The notes: a model not told the origin generated them from the sequence alone. 64,000 nucleotides of DNA from SIG480 sp045537045 (GCA_045537045.1 JAZSOS010000043.1:77467-141466), one strand, 5' to 3'; counted from the first letter of the stretch, positions 41,202-51,373 are shown. Made by a program: numbers and translations.

Positions 41202-42453
41202 TCAGAAAATGATATCGCATACCTGCGGTAACGGTCTTCGAATATGCGTGTTCCCAAAACATGGTTTTCGCAGGGCATATGCAATGCTGGCAGTAAATTA
41301 CGGCTCGGTAGATATAAGCTTTAATGATGATGGCAGTGAGTATACCTCGCCGCTTGGTGTGGCGCATTTTCTTGAGCATAAGGTTTTTGAACAGCCGGAT
41401 GGTGGAAATGCTTTGCAGACATTTGCAAAAACCGGTGCGTCTCCTAATGCGTTTACAAGCAAAACTATGACCGCATATCACTTTTCAGGAACTGAAAAGT
41501 TTATGCACAACCTTGAGATTCTTCTTGACTTTGTAACTTCTCCGTATTTCACGGTTGAGAATGTTGCCAAGGAGCAGGGGATAATCGGGCAGGAAATAAG
41601 CATGGTAAACGACCGACCGGGTTGGAAGGTATATGAAAACCTTATGTCTTCGCTGTATTCCGTACATCCTGCAAAGGATTCCATTATCGGAACAGCCGAA
41701 AGCATCGGTGAAATAACGCGGGAAACTTTATTTAAGTGCTATAACACGTTTTACGTCCCGTCAAATATGACTCTTTGTGTAGCCGGTGATGTTTCGGCAG
41801 AAAAGATTATCTCCACGGCAGAATCTATGCTTTCCCGCGAAAAAGTGCATCTGCCCGCGCGCGATTACGGATGTGAGCCGTCACATGTTGCAAGAGCGTT
41901 TATGGAAGAAAAAATGGAAACGGCAATACCTCTTTTTGGTATAGGTGCAAAGTGTATGCTTCGTACCACGGGAGATGAGGGAATGCGAAACCGCCTTGTG
42001 GCAGAGCTTGCCGCAGATGTTCTTGCCGGACCGTCATCACGTCTTTATGCAAAGCTTTATGGCAACGGAGATATTGGTGCTGAATTTGATGCTGAAGCAA
42101 TGGTTTTACCCGGAAGCATCGCGATGATGATATCCGGTGAGAGCAGGAATCCGCAAAAAGTTCTCGATGAAGTTTACAAGGCTGCGCAGTCTCTTGCGTC
42201 GGATATTGATTACGGCTATTTTAACAGAATAAAGAAAGCAAACTTAGGTGCAGCTCTCCGTTCTCTTGACAGGGTAAAGTCTCTTTGCCACGAACAGGTT
42301 GAGGCAACCTTTGCTGGATATGATTATCTCGATACAATAGATGTAATGAACGAGATTTCTGCATCCGAAGTTTCCGCTTTTATCGGTAAGATGTTTAAAG
42401 AGGACAGAATTTCTCTTTCTGTCGTTAGCGGAAAGCAAGGGGTGAACTCGTGA
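41173..42453 (+). CDS. yfmH: M16 zinc peptidase YfmH
   Basis: 426-residue pitrilysin-type protease with the inverted zinc motif HFLEH followed downstream by the third glutamate region (ENVAKEQGIIGQEI). It overlaps yfmF by 29 bases, with GGAGGGAACGG before its ATG, which fits a stoichiometric pair. It overlaps lgt by 4. Confidence 0.9.
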   Translation: MKENSYPSCNQKMISHTCGNGLRICVFPKHGFRRAYAMLAVNYGSVDISFNDDGSEYTSPLGVAHFLEHKVFEQPDGGNALQTFAKTGASPNAFTSKTMTAYHFSGTEKFMHNLEILLDFVTSPYFTVENVAKEQGIIGQEISMVNDRPGWKVYENLMSSLYSVHPAKDSIIGTAESIGEITRETLFKCYNTFYVPSNMTLCVAGDVSAEKIISTAESMLSREKVHLPARDYGCEPSHVARAFMEEKMETAIPLFGIGAKCMLRTTGDEGMRNRLVAELAADVLAGPSSRLYAKLYGNGDIGAEFDAEAMVLPGSIAMMISGESRNPQKVLDEVYKAAQSLASDIDYGYFNRIKKANLGAALRSLDRVKSLCHEQVEATFAGYDYLDTIDVMNEISASEVSAFIGKMFKEDRISLSVVSGKQGVNS

Positions 42454-43265
42454 AAAATCACATTGCGTTTCCGGGGCTCGGTCTGGAGTTTACACTTAGC
42501 CGTGCTGCATTTGAGATATTCGGACGTCCTATATACTGGTATGCAATAATAATTGCGTCCGGATTTTTGCTTGCCGTGTTTTACGGTTTTCACCGCAGCC
42601 GCGAGTTTAAACTATCCGAGGATAACATAAGCGGGATGCTTACCGTGGCAGTACCGCTTGCGATTCTTTCGGCAAGAGCATACTACGTTATTTTCGAGTT
42701 TGAGAAATATCGCGATAATCTCATAAGCGTTCTCTATATATGGGAAGGCGGTATAGCTATTTACGGTGCCATCATCGGCGCAATAGCAGGTGCATATATT
42801 TATTGCCGCTATAAAAAAATGAGCATTGTCAGATTTCTCGACATTGGTGCACTGGGGCTTATGATAGGGCAGGCAATAGGTCGCTGGGGGAATTTTGTCA
42901 ACGCCGAAGCGTTTGGTGGAGAGACAAGCCTTCCGTGGCGTATGCAGATAGGAAACGGTGCGTGCGTTCATCCGACATTTCTTTATGAATCGCTCTGGAA
43001 TGCAGTGGGATTTGTGATCCTTCACTTTTATTCAAAGCACAGACGCTTTGACGGAGAGGTTTTCTGGCTATATGTTCTCTGGTACGGCATCGGTCGTGCA
43101 ATCATAGAAGGATTGCGTACAGACAGTCTGTATTTCTTTGGTACGGAAATACGTACATCTCAGGCTTTGGCACTGATAACGGCAATTGTGGCAGCGATTG
43201 TTCTTGTATATAATTATAAAAAAATAAAATCGGAGGTAAAAACAAATGAGTGCAGTAATAATTGA
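42450..43265 (+). CDS. lgt: Prolipoprotein diacylglyceryl transferase
   Basis: Adds diacylglycerol to the lipobox cysteine of prelipoproteins at the membrane. The 271-residue protein has seven membrane segments and the Lgt signature IGQAIGRWGNFVNAEAFG, plus the later RPTFLYES-like HPTFLYESLWN. GTG start overlaps yfmH (GTGA). Confidence 0.95.
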   Translation: MKNHIAFPGLGLEFTLSRAAFEIFGRPIYWYAIIIASGFLLAVFYGFHRSREFKLSEDNISGMLTVAVPLAILSARAYYVIFEFEKYRDNLISVLYIWEGGIAIYGAIIGAIAGAYIYCRYKKMSIVRFLDIGALGLMIGQAIGRWGNFVNAEAFGGETSLPWRMQIGNGACVHPTFLYESLWNAVGFVILHFYSKHRRFDGEVFWLYVLWYGIGRAIIEGLRTDSLYFFGTEIRTSQALALITAIVAAIVLVYNYKKIKSEVKTNECSNN

Positions 43266-44106
43266 CGGAAAGGCAACTTCAAAAAAACTTCGCGGAGAGG
43301 TTTACGATAAGGTTAAAAAACTCGGCGATATGGGAATTAAAGCAGGTCTTGCTGTTGTTATAGTTGGTGATGATCCCGCAAGCCGTACATATGTCAACAA
43401 TAAAAAGAAAGCCTGTGCAGAGTGTGGAATCTACAGCGAAGAATACGCACTCTCAGCAGAGACGACGGAAGACGAACTTCTTGCGCTTATCGACAAGCTC
43501 AATAACAAAGAAGATATAAACGGTATTCTCGTTCAGCTTCCTGTGCCGAAGCACATTTCCGAGGATAAAATAATAAATGCAATCCGCCCGGATAAGGATG
43601 TAGATGCATTCCATCCGCAGAACGTAGGAAAGATTATGACCGGGGATTTTGATTTTCTTCCGTGTACTCCGGCAGGTGTTATGGCACTTTTTGAAGAATA
43701 CGGAATTGATGTTGCGGGTAAGCGTGCGGCTGTTATCGGTCGTTCCAACATCGTCGGCAAGCCACAGTCCATGCTCCTTCTCCATAAGAACGCAACCGTT
43801 ACCATTTGCCATTCGAAGACTCAGGATCTCGCTAAAATCTTGCGTAAGTCTGATATTATTGTTGCTGCAGTAGGCAGAGCGGGATTTGTTACGGGTGATA
43901 TGGTGTCCGAGGGTGCTGTTGTTATGGATGTCGGTATAAACAGAAACGCAGAAGGGAAACTCTGCGGTGATGTTGATTTTGCATCTGTTGAGCCGAAGGC
44001 TTCTTTCATCACTCCGGTACCCGGCGGAGTTGGTCCGATGACAATTACAATGCTTATGAAAAACACTTTAAAGGCAGCTTGCATACAAAACGGCGTAAAT
44101 ATCTGA
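43246..44106 (+). CDS. folD: Methylenetetrahydrofolate dehydrogenase/cyclohydrolase
   Basis: Interconverts 5,10-methylene- and 10-formyl-tetrahydrofolate. The 286-residue protein has SRTYVNNKKKACAECGI with the catalytic lysine, GILVQLPVPKHI, PCTPAGV, VIGRSNIVGKP and TPVPGGVGPMTI. Its ATG lies 20 bases inside lgt with GGAGG upstream. Confidence 0.97.
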   Translation: MSAVIIDGKATSKKLRGEVYDKVKKLGDMGIKAGLAVVIVGDDPASRTYVNNKKKACAECGIYSEEYALSAETTEDELLALIDKLNNKEDINGILVQLPVPKHISEDKIINAIRPDKDVDAFHPQNVGKIMTGDFDFLPCTPAGVMALFEEYGIDVAGKRAAVIGRSNIVGKPQSMLLLHKNATVTICHSKTQDLAKILRKSDIIVAAVGRAGFVTGDMVSEGAVVMDVGINRNAEGKLCGDVDFASVEPKASFITPVPGGVGPMTITMLMKNTLKAACIQNGVNI

Positions 44107-44137
44107 CAAATTCGTTGAAAATTTAGATATTTTTGGG

Positions 44138-44166
44138 TTGACAAACCCCGCTAAAAAGCGTATAAT
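44138..44166 (+). promoter_or_regulatory. Strong promoter of yceD-rpmF
   Basis: Consensus TTGACA (44138-44143), 17-base spacer, consensus TATAAT (44161-44166). One of the best promoters in the window. Confidence 0.88.
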
Positions 44167-44207
44167 ATATTTCGTGGCGTCATAACGCCGCAGTTATGGA
44201 GTCTGCT

Positions 44208-44696
44208 ATGCGTATTAACATTAAACAACTTCGAGACGGAAGCTTGACTGAAAAGCAGTTTGAGTTTAAGTTTGATATCTCTGATACAGAGCCGTCTGTT
44301 GCCGCTCCGATAACGGTTTCCGGTGAAATCGTTAACCGTGCGGATGTTCTTCTTCTTTCTATGACGGTTGAAGGAGAACGAAATCTTTGTTGCGACAGAT
44401 GTGCAAAGGAATTTTCCCGCATTACATCAGTTCCGTTTGAGTCCTGCATTGTCGATCATCTCGACAACGAGGATGAGGAAGACGATTTCATCGTTTGTGA
44501 GGGAGATGAGCTGGATATTTCCGAGCTTGCTGTGTCTGTGTTTATTCTCGGGTTTGAAAGCAAAAACCTCTGTCACGAAGATTGCAAAGGTCTCTGCCAG
44601 AAGTGCGGGGCAAATCTTAATGAGCAAGCATGCAACTGTAAGGACGAGTCGATTGACCCAAGGCTTGAAATTCTGGCGCAGTTGCTTGATGACTGA
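44208..44696 (+). CDS. yceD: 23S rRNA accumulation protein YceD (DUF177)
   Basis: 162-residue protein of the DUF177 family with two Cys groups (CCDRCAKEF; CHEDCKGLCQKCGANL, CNC) that can bind zinc. It is involved in 23S rRNA accumulation or 50S assembly and is always next to rpmF. ATG 44208 is chosen because GGAG lies six bases before it; ATG 44196 is part of that leader. Confidence 0.92.
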   Translation: MRINIKQLRDGSLTEKQFEFKFDISDTEPSVAAPITVSGEIVNRADVLLLSMTVEGERNLCCDRCAKEFSRITSVPFESCIVDHLDNEDEEDDFIVCEGDELDISELAVSVFILGFESKNLCHEDCKGLCQKCGANLNEQACNCKDESIDPRLEILAQLLDD

Positions 44697-44735
44697 ATAA
44701 ATTTATCTTTTTATATATTGAAGGAGGTGTCACTC

Positions 44736-44924
44736 ATGGCAGTACCAAAGAGAAAACATTCTAAATCGAGGAGAGACATGAACCGCAGTGCGCATTGGAA
44801 GCTTTCGCTTCCGGGAATCGGCGCTTGCCCGAAGTGCGGAGCAATGAAGCTTTCACACAGAGCTTGCAAGAATTGCGGAACATATAACGGTCGCGAGGTT
44901 ATCGCTGCTGATTCGGCAAACTAA
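44736..44924 (+). CDS. rpmF: 50S ribosomal protein L32
   Basis: 62 residues, MAVPKRKHSKSRRDMNRSAH, with the zinc-binding pattern CPKCGAM, CKNCGTYNGREV. The start at 44736 has AAGGAGGTG upstream. The full set of four cysteines indicates the zinc-dependent form. Confidence 0.97.
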   Translation: MAVPKRKHSKSRRDMNRSAHWKLSLPGIGACPKCGAMKLSHRACKNCGTYNGREVIAADSAN

Positions 44925-44954
44925 TTTCGCCAAATTCTCAATTCGGTAAAGGGT

Positions 44955-44986
44955 AGAGGAGGATGGTTCATCCTCCTCTTGTTTTT
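44955..44986 (+). terminator. Terminator of yceD-rpmF
   Basis: An 11-bp perfect stem AGAGGAGGATG/CATCCTCCTCT with GTT loop, then TGTTTTT. Confidence 0.93.
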
Positions 44987-45053
44987 ATATTGTAATTTCG
45001 CTATGTGATTATACAATCAATCGTTGAATTTCTACAGGACGGGGAGTGATTTT

Positions 45054-46346
45054 TTGAGTGCATATATAAAAGAAGTAGAGGCGGGAAGTCCGGCAGAGCG
45101 AGCTGGTATCGTCGCAGGGGACGAGCTTGTTTCAATAAATGGGCATAACATCCGCGATGTCCTTGACTATAAGTTTTATTCATATGATAAGCACCTTAAA
45201 ATAGAGCTTACCCGTAAAAAGATAAAAGTGAAAAAAGACGAGGGTGAGGATCTCGGACTTGTCTTTGAGACATATCTTATGGATAAGGCAAAAAGATGTG
45301 CAAACAATTGCGTGTTCTGCTTTGTTGATCAGATGCCAAAAGGAATGCGTGAAACGCTTTACTTTAAAGACGATGACGCGCGTATGTCGTTCCTTCTGGG
45401 AAACTACATCACACTTACGAACCTGTCCGAAGAGGATATAGAGCGCATAATCCGTATGCATATAAGTCCGGTTAATATCTCCGTTCATGCGACGGACCCC
45501 GAGGTGCGCAAAAAGATGGTCAGAAATCCGCGTGCAGGGGAATGTTTTGAAATAATGCGCCGATTCACAGAAGCCGGAATATCGCTTAACTGTCAGATTG
45601 TTGTATGCCCCGGACTCAATGACGGAGGGATTTTGCAAAATTCCATTTCCGATATGCTTTCCCTTGGTGAGTGTATCGAAAGTATAGCGGTTGTTCCGGT
45701 AGGAATAACAAAATACCGCGATGGGTTATATCCGATTGTGCCGATGACTCCGGAGAATGCCGCACAGACCGTACGTATCGTTGAAGAAATCGGTGAAAAA
45801 ACGAAAATACAGCGCGGTGATCGCGTTGTTTATGCCGCGGATGAGCTGTATATTAAGGCGGGAATAAGCCTTCCGGAGGACAGTTATTACGACGGATATC
45901 CTCAGCTGGATAATGGTGTCGGACTTATGACACTTCTGCATGAGGAATTTCGAGATGCGCTTGAGTATATGGAACTCCCTGAGCATGTTGAGGGTTTTTG
46001 TGTGGCAACCGGTGTTTCTGCCGCACCTTTTATAAGAAAACTGATTGACGAATTGAAAGAAAAGTGCGATAATATAGACAGTGCAGAAGTTTACGCAGTG
46101 AAAAATAACTTTTTCGGAGAAACTATTGACGTTGCAGGTCTTGTCACTGGGCGTGATTTGATTGAAACACTGCGCGGGAAAAGGCTGGCAAAAAGACTGC
46201 TTATCCCCAGCGTAATGCTGCGACACGGTGAAAATGTTTTTCTGGACGATATAAACGTAACTGATGTTGAACGCGAGCTTGGAGTGACAGTTGTTCCGGT
46301 TGAAAATGACGGTGGACAGCTGCTTGATGCAATGCTCGCATTATAG
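45054..46346 (+). CDS. DUF512 radical SAM protein with PDZ domain
   Basis: 430-residue protein: N-terminal PDZ (YIKEVEAGSPAERAGIVAGD), a radical-SAM cluster motif CANNCVFC followed by FVDQMPKGMR, then the DUF512 C-terminal half. Its substrate is not known. The start is TTG 45054 after GGGGAGTGA. It heads der-plsY-gpsA, a conserved clostridial order. Confidence 0.9.
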   Translation: MSAYIKEVEAGSPAERAGIVAGDELVSINGHNIRDVLDYKFYSYDKHLKIELTRKKIKVKKDEGEDLGLVFETYLMDKAKRCANNCVFCFVDQMPKGMRETLYFKDDDARMSFLLGNYITLTNLSEEDIERIIRMHISPVNISVHATDPEVRKKMVRNPRAGECFEIMRRFTEAGISLNCQIVVCPGLNDGGILQNSISDMLSLGECIESIAVVPVGITKYRDGLYPIVPMTPENAAQTVRIVEEIGEKTKIQRGDRVVYAADELYIKAGISLPEDSYYDGYPQLDNGVGLMTLLHEEFRDALEYMELPEHVEGFCVATGVSAAPFIRKLIDELKEKCDNIDSAEVYAVKNNFFGETIDVAGLVTGRDLIETLRGKRLAKRLLIPSVMLRHGENVFLDDINVTDVERELGVTVVPVENDGGQLLDAMLAL

Positions 46347-46360
46347 GAGGTTTTGGATAA

Positions 46361-47686
46361 ATGGGAAAGGCTGTTGTAGCGATAGTCGGAAGGCCTAACG
46401 TCGGAAAATCAATGCTTTTCAATAAGCTTATCGGAAAAAGAATGTCAATTGTAGAGGACACTCCCGGTGTGACCCGCGACAGACTGTACGCAGATTGCGA
46501 GTGGGCAGGCAGAACCTTTACATTGGTTGATACAGGCGGGATAGAACCGCAGACAGACAGCGAAATTCTTCGTTTTATGCGTGACCAGGCTGAAATTGCG
46601 GTTCAGAATGCCGATGTTATTGTGTTTATGACGGATTTAAAAACCGGACTTACCGCGGCGGATCAGGATGTTGCAAGTATGCTTCTCCGCTCTAATAAAC
46701 CAATTGTGCTTGCTGTTAACAAATCTGATACCGTCGGCACGCCACCGCCGGAGTTTTATGAGTTTTACAATCTCGGTCTCGGTGATCCTATTGCTGTGTC
46801 TGCAGTTCACGGTCACGGCACAGGTGATCTGCTTGACCGTTGCATTGAATATTTCCCGGATGAAAACGAAGCTGATGAAGAGGGGGAGGGAATAAAGGTC
46901 GCTCTCATCGGAAAACCGAATGTCGGAAAATCCTCGCTTACGAACAAAATTCTCGGAGAAGAGCGTGTTATTGTAAGTGATATGGCGGGAACAACGCGTG
47001 ATGCGGTTGACTCGTCATTTGAAAACGAATACGGGAAATACGTATTTATCGACACAGCGGGTATCCGTAAAAAGTCAAAGGTAAATGATGATATAGAAAA
47101 ATTCTCAGTTCTTCGCGCATCTCTTGCTGTTGAAAGAAGTGACGTGTGCCTTATTATGATCGATGCGCAGGAGGGTGTTACTGAGCAGGACACAAAGGTC
47201 GCAGGTCTTGCGCATGATGCCGGAAAGGCGTGTATAATTGTAGTTAATAAATGGGATCTGGTCGAAAAGGACGATAAGACCTTGCGTAAGGAAGAAGAGA
47301 AAATCCGCAAGGATTTAGCGTATATGACATACGCCCCCATTCTCTTTATCTCCGCAAAAACAGGTCAGCGCGTCGGAAAGCTTTTTGAAATGATAAATTC
47401 TGTTTATGCCGAAAGCTCAAAGCGTATCACGACGGGAATGCTCAATAACGTTCTTGCGGATGCGGTTGCAAGGGTTCAGCCACCGACAGACCGCGGTAAA
47501 AGGCTTAAGGTGTATTACATTACCCAGACGGGTGTGCGTCCGCCAAACTTCGTTATTTTCTGTAACGACGCAAAGCTGTTCCATTTCTCGTATCAGAGAT
47601 ATCTTGAAAATAAGCTCCGTGAGGTTTTTGGATTTGAAGGAACACCGATACGCGTTGTCATAAGACAGAAAGGGGAGAACGGTTAA
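46361..47686 (+). CDS. der: Ribosome-associated GTPase Der (EngA)
   Basis: 441-residue essential GTPase for 50S assembly with tandem G domains: GRPNVGKSMLF/DTPGVTRD/DTGG (first) and GKPNVGKSSLTN/DMAGTTRDAVD/DTAG/NKWD (second), then the KH-like C-terminus ending FEGTPIRVVIRQK. Confidence 0.98.
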   Translation: MGKAVVAIVGRPNVGKSMLFNKLIGKRMSIVEDTPGVTRDRLYADCEWAGRTFTLVDTGGIEPQTDSEILRFMRDQAEIAVQNADVIVFMTDLKTGLTAADQDVASMLLRSNKPIVLAVNKSDTVGTPPPEFYEFYNLGLGDPIAVSAVHGHGTGDLLDRCIEYFPDENEADEEGEGIKVALIGKPNVGKSSLTNKILGEERVIVSDMAGTTRDAVDSSFENEYGKYVFIDTAGIRKKSKVNDDIEKFSVLRASLAVERSDVCLIMIDAQEGVTEQDTKVAGLAHDAGKACIIVVNKWDLVEKDDKTLRKEEEKIRKDLAYMTYAPILFISAKTGQRVGKLFEMINSVYAESSKRITTGMLNNVLADAVARVQPPTDRGKRLKVYYITQTGVRPPNFVIFCNDAKLFHFSYQRYLENKLREVFGFEGTPIRVVIRQKGENG

Positions 47687-47687
47687 G

Positions 47688-48314
47688 ATGAATTTTATAG
47701 TAAGATGCACTATAGCAGTCGTGCTTGCATATCTTCTTGGAAGTCTTAATTCCGCAATTATCGTATCACGGTTTACTATGAAAAATGATATAAGAAAATT
47801 CGGCAGCGGAAACGCAGGAACAACAAATGCACTCCGTGTTATGGGATGGCCCAAAACCGTATTCGTTATATTGGGTGACATCCTCAAAAACGTTGTTGCA
47901 ATGCTTCTTATAAAGCCGATTATGGGGAATTATGATATCGGACTTGCTCAGGTTTTAGCTGGAATTGCGTGCATTCTGGGACATTCTTTTCCGGTATATT
48001 TCGGATTTCGCGGTGGAAAAGGTGTTCTTTCTACCGCAACGGTTGCATGGTGTATTGACTGGCGTATATCTCTCATTGCAATAATTGCTTTCATTGTGGT
48101 CGTTGCAATTACGAAATACGTATCTCTCGGTTCGATAATTGCCGTATGTACGGCGCCGTTCCAGTTTGCGCTTTTTCATGGTGTAGGAGCCGATAACCTG
48201 AAATTTATATTCTTTGGTCTTTTCGTGGCAATATTTGTAACTTATTTGCATCGTCCTAATATAAAACGGCTTGCAGATGGAACAGAAAACAAGCTCAGTT
48301 TTAAAAAGAAATAA
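47688..48314 (+). CDS. plsY: Glycerol-3-phosphate acyltransferase PlsY
   Basis: Membrane enzyme that transfers an acyl group from acyl-phosphate to glycerol-3-phosphate. The 208-residue protein has the three motifs YLLGSLNSAIIVS, GSGNAGTTNALRVMG, and GHSFPVYFGFRGGKGV. It starts 2 bases after der. Confidence 0.96.
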   Translation: MNFIVRCTIAVVLAYLLGSLNSAIIVSRFTMKNDIRKFGSGNAGTTNALRVMGWPKTVFVILGDILKNVVAMLLIKPIMGNYDIGLAQVLAGIACILGHSFPVYFGFRGGKGVLSTATVAWCIDWRISLIAIIAFIVVVAITKYVSLGSIIAVCTAPFQFALFHGVGADNLKFIFFGLFVAIFVTYLHRPNIKRLADGTENKLSFKKK

Positions 48315-48344
48315 CCGTATAAAGCAGTAAAAGGAGATTTTGAG

Positions 48345-49349
48345 ATGAAAATTACTGTAGTAGGAAGCGGGGGTTGGGGAACAGCACTCGCCGTAATGCT
48401 CGCTAAAAACGGAAATGATGTTACGTTGTGGTCGTTTGAAAAGCAGGAGTTTCAACGGTTGTATAACGACCGTGAAAACAGAGCTTTTCTTCCGGGAGTA
48501 CTCTTTCCCGATGGGCTTAAATGTACGGATGATTTAAGTGAGGTAGAGAATGCTGAAATTGTTGTTATGGCAGTTCCGTCGTTTGCGGTTCGCGCAACTT
48601 CTGCAAAGCTTTCACGGTATATTACGGATAATCATATAATTGTAAATGTTTCTAAAGGCATTGAAAAAGAGACTTCAAAGCGCCTTTCTGAGATTATCGA
48701 AGAAGAAATTTCTGCAAAATGTGAAATAGTTGTGCTTTCCGGTCCGTCTCACGCGGAAGAGGTCGGTCGCGGAGTGCCTACTGCAATAATTGCAACCTCG
48801 CGTTCTAAAAAGTCGGCGGAAACCGTTCAGGATGTTTTTATGAACGAAAATTTCCGCGTATATATAACCGATGATATCATTGGTGTAGAACTCGGCGCAG
48901 CGCTCAAGAATGTTATGGCTCTTGCTACTGGAATCTGCGATGGTCTTGGACTCGGCGATAATTCAAAAGCAGCGCTTATGACGCGAGGGCTTGCGGAAAT
49001 GGTTCGCCTTGGACTTGCGCTTGGTGGAAAGGAAGAAACCTTTTCGGGGCTCGCGGGTCTGGGGGATCTGATAGTAACGTGCATGTCAATGCACTCAAGA
49101 AACCGCCGCGCAGGTATCCTTATCGGAGAAGGAACGCCGACAGATAAAGCTCTTGAGAAAATCGGAGCGGTAGTAGAGGGGTATTACGCAACTCAGTCTG
49201 CAATGCAGCTCGCAGATCGCGTTGGTATCGAAATGCCGATCACCCGTGAGGTTTACAGAATTCTATTTGAAAATGCCGATGCAAAAGAGTCGCTGGTAAA
49301 GCTTATGGCGCGCGACAAAAGAATAGAAAGCAGCACTGCGTGGAAATAA
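48345..49349 (+). CDS. gpsA: NAD(P)H-dependent glycerol-3-phosphate dehydrogenase
   Basis: Makes sn-glycerol-3-phosphate from dihydroxyacetone phosphate for lipids, feeding PlsY. The 334-residue protein has VVGSGGWGTALAVML, LSGPSHAEEV, the catalytic lysine in ELGAALKNVMAL and GLAGLGDLIVTC. AAGGAGATTTTGAG precedes ATG. Confidence 0.97.
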   Translation: MKITVVGSGGWGTALAVMLAKNGNDVTLWSFEKQEFQRLYNDRENRAFLPGVLFPDGLKCTDDLSEVENAEIVVMAVPSFAVRATSAKLSRYITDNHIIVNVSKGIEKETSKRLSEIIEEEISAKCEIVVLSGPSHAEEVGRGVPTAIIATSRSKKSAETVQDVFMNENFRVYITDDIIGVELGAALKNVMALATGICDGLGLGDNSKAALMTRGLAEMVRLGLALGGKEETFSGLAGLGDLIVTCMSMHSRNRRAGILIGEGTPTDKALEKIGAVVEGYYATQSAMQLADRVGIEMPITREVYRILFENADAKESLVKLMARDKRIESSTAWK

Positions 49350-49368
49350 AAACAGATAAACAAAGTGT

Positions 49369-49403
49369 AGGTGTGACTGTCGTTTGTGTCACACCTGCTT
49401 TTT
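49369..49403 (+). terminator. Terminator of the DUF512-der-plsY-gpsA operon
   Basis: AGGTGTGAC/GTCACACCT stem, then GCTTTTT. The rest of 49404-49562 is A+T-rich and I see nothing in it. Confidence 0.88.
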
Positions 49404-49562
49404 ATTTCTTACTCATCCAAAAACTAACGCAGAGTAAGGAGAAACACCTCGGTATAATCTGCATATCCTTGTATCATAAATTATAAGAATATATTAACAT
49501 TATACAACTTTTTCCGCATTTTGTATTTATCTTTTTTCTTGTTTTTGCGTATGAACAGATAA

Positions 49563-49610
49563 ATGTATAAGAGCTATGGCTAATTTCATTTTGCCATAGC
49601 TCTTATACAT
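49563..49610 (-). terminator. Terminator of the NhaC-type transporter
   Basis: An 18-bp perfect stem ATGTATAAGAGCTATGGC with its complement, 12-base loop; tail on the minus strand is TTTATCTG, only moderately T-rich. Confidence 0.75.
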
Positions 49611-49621
49611 AAAAGGTAATA

Positions 49622-51373
49622 TTATGCGTTATTCTTGTTTGTAGCTGCCTTGATGATTACAAGTGTGACAATCATAAGCACAATCGCGATTGGGAGACAA
49701 ATCCAAACATTCTTAACAAAACCTGCGATGAGGTAAGAAACAAAGGACACGCCGGCAACAGTCAGTGCATAAGGCAACTGTGTTGAAACGTGATTTAAAT
49801 GGTCGCACTGCGCACCTGCTGATGCCATAATCGTTGTGTCCGAAATCGGTGAACAGTGGTCACCGCAAACAGCACCTGCCATACATGCTGAAATAGCGAT
49901 GATGGCAATTTCGTTGCCAATAGAGCCACCGAATACGGCGAGAACAATCGGAATGAGAATACCGAATGTACCCCATGATGTTCCTGTCGAGAAGGAAAGA
50001 CCAACACCGATAAGGAATACGATTGCAGGGAGAAGTGGGATGAAGGAGCTTGCGCTGACACGAACAAACTCAGCAATAAATACCTTGGCACCAAGGCTGT
50101 CCGTCATAGTCTTAAGTGTCCATGCACAGCAGAGAATCATAATAGCCGGAACCATTGCTTTAAAGCCTTCGGGGAGAGAATCCATGCAATTACGGAACTT
50201 GAGAACACGTCTGCACATAAAGTAAATTACCGAGAAGATAAGGCCTGCAAACGCACCGAATACAAGACCCTGAGATGCATCTGCACCGGAGAATGCGTCG
50301 ATAAAGCTTGCGCCGGAGAAGAAACCGCCGGAGTAGAGAAGACCGAGCAAGCATCCAGCAATAAGAACAACAACCGGAGCAACGAGATCCCATACGCTTC
50401 CGTTCTTGTTTGTATCGGCATCTTCAATATGACGGAGCATTTCTTTTTCGTCAGAAGAGAAAACATCACCATTCATAGCGTTGAGTTTCAGCGCACTTGC
50501 TTCATGCTTTTTCATCGGACCGTAATCAAACTTCATTGCTACAAGCGTGAGCATCATTACGATGGTGAGGATTGCATAGAAGTTGTAGGGGATAGCCTTT
50601 ATAAAGAGCTCAAGACCTCCTATCTGGTCTTCGGAAACAAAGCCGGCAACTGCGGCTGCCCATGAAGAAATCGGGGCAATAATGCATATCGGAGCAGCTG
50701 TTGCATCTATAAGATAAGAAAGCTTCGAACGTGAAACCTTGAACTTATCACAGACCGGGCGCATGACAGAACCAACAGTCAGACAGTTAAAATAGTCGTC
50801 AACGAAAATGAGAATTCCGAGAGCGATTGTTGCAAGCTGTGCGCCAAAACGCGATTTAATGTGAGTTGATGCCCAACGTCCGAATGCAGCAGAACCGCCC
50901 GACTTGTTCATAAGAGAAACGATTGAGCCGAGGACAACAAGGAATATAATTATGCCTATGTTGTAGGAATCTGCGATGGACGAGATAAAGCCGTCAACAA
51001 AAAGATGGTCAATTGTTGCTGAAAAATTAAAGTTTGCGTACATAAGCGCGCCTGCCGTTATACCGATAAAGAGGGAAGAGTAAACTTCCTTTGTTATAAG
51101 AGCAAGTGCAATTGCGATAATCGGAGGAAGAAGGGAAAGCCATGTAGAATATGCCGGAATATCGGCACGCTTTGTTTCAAGCGCTTTGGCAAGATTTTCT
51201 CCAAAGTCTGGGTCGCTTCCGACGTTATCGGAGTAGCTATCGAGATATTCGGATGCAACATCAGCATCAGTAAGGTCGATATCTGCTGCGACGGCGAGCG
51301 GTGATACGGTAAGCAGAAGCATTACCGCAAGTGCGAAAATAGCGAAAACACGAGATTTTTTTAAGTGAATCAT
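49622..51373 (-). CDS. NhaC-family transporter under lysine riboswitch, probable lysine transporter
   Basis: 583-residue membrane protein of the NhaC ion transporter superfamily, with an N-terminal signal-like segment (VFAIFALAVMLLLTVSPLAVA), ~60 soluble residues, then about 12 membrane segments; ALAVAG-like GSIVSLMNKSGG and TGTSWGTFGILIPI are family motifs. Its leader is a lysine riboswitch, and Lysine-riboswitch-linked NhaC proteins have been proposed as lysine transporters (LysW); I therefore infer lysine uptake rather than Na+/H+ exchange. ATG 51373 has AAGGAGGGTG upstream. Confidence 0.88.
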   Translation of the reverse strand: MIHLKKSRVFAIFALAVMLLLTVSPLAVAADIDLTDADVASEYLDSYSDNVGSDPDFGENLAKALETKRADIPAYSTWLSLLPPIIAIALALITKEVYSSLFIGITAGALMYANFNFSATIDHLFVDGFISSIADSYNIGIIIFLVVLGSIVSLMNKSGGSAAFGRWASTHIKSRFGAQLATIALGILIFVDDYFNCLTVGSVMRPVCDKFKVSRSKLSYLIDATAAPICIIAPISSWAAAVAGFVSEDQIGGLELFIKAIPYNFYAILTIVMMLTLVAMKFDYGPMKKHEASALKLNAMNGDVFSSDEKEMLRHIEDADTNKNGSVWDLVAPVVVLIAGCLLGLLYSGGFFSGASFIDAFSGADASQGLVFGAFAGLIFSVIYFMCRRVLKFRNCMDSLPEGFKAMVPAIMILCCAWTLKTMTDSLGAKVFIAEFVRVSASSFIPLLPAIVFLIGVGLSFSTGTSWGTFGILIPIVLAVFGGSIGNEIAIIAISACMAGAVCGDHCSPISDTTIMASAGAQCDHLNHVSTQLPYALTVAGVSFVSYLIAGFVKNVWICLPIAIVLMIVTLVIIKAATNKNNA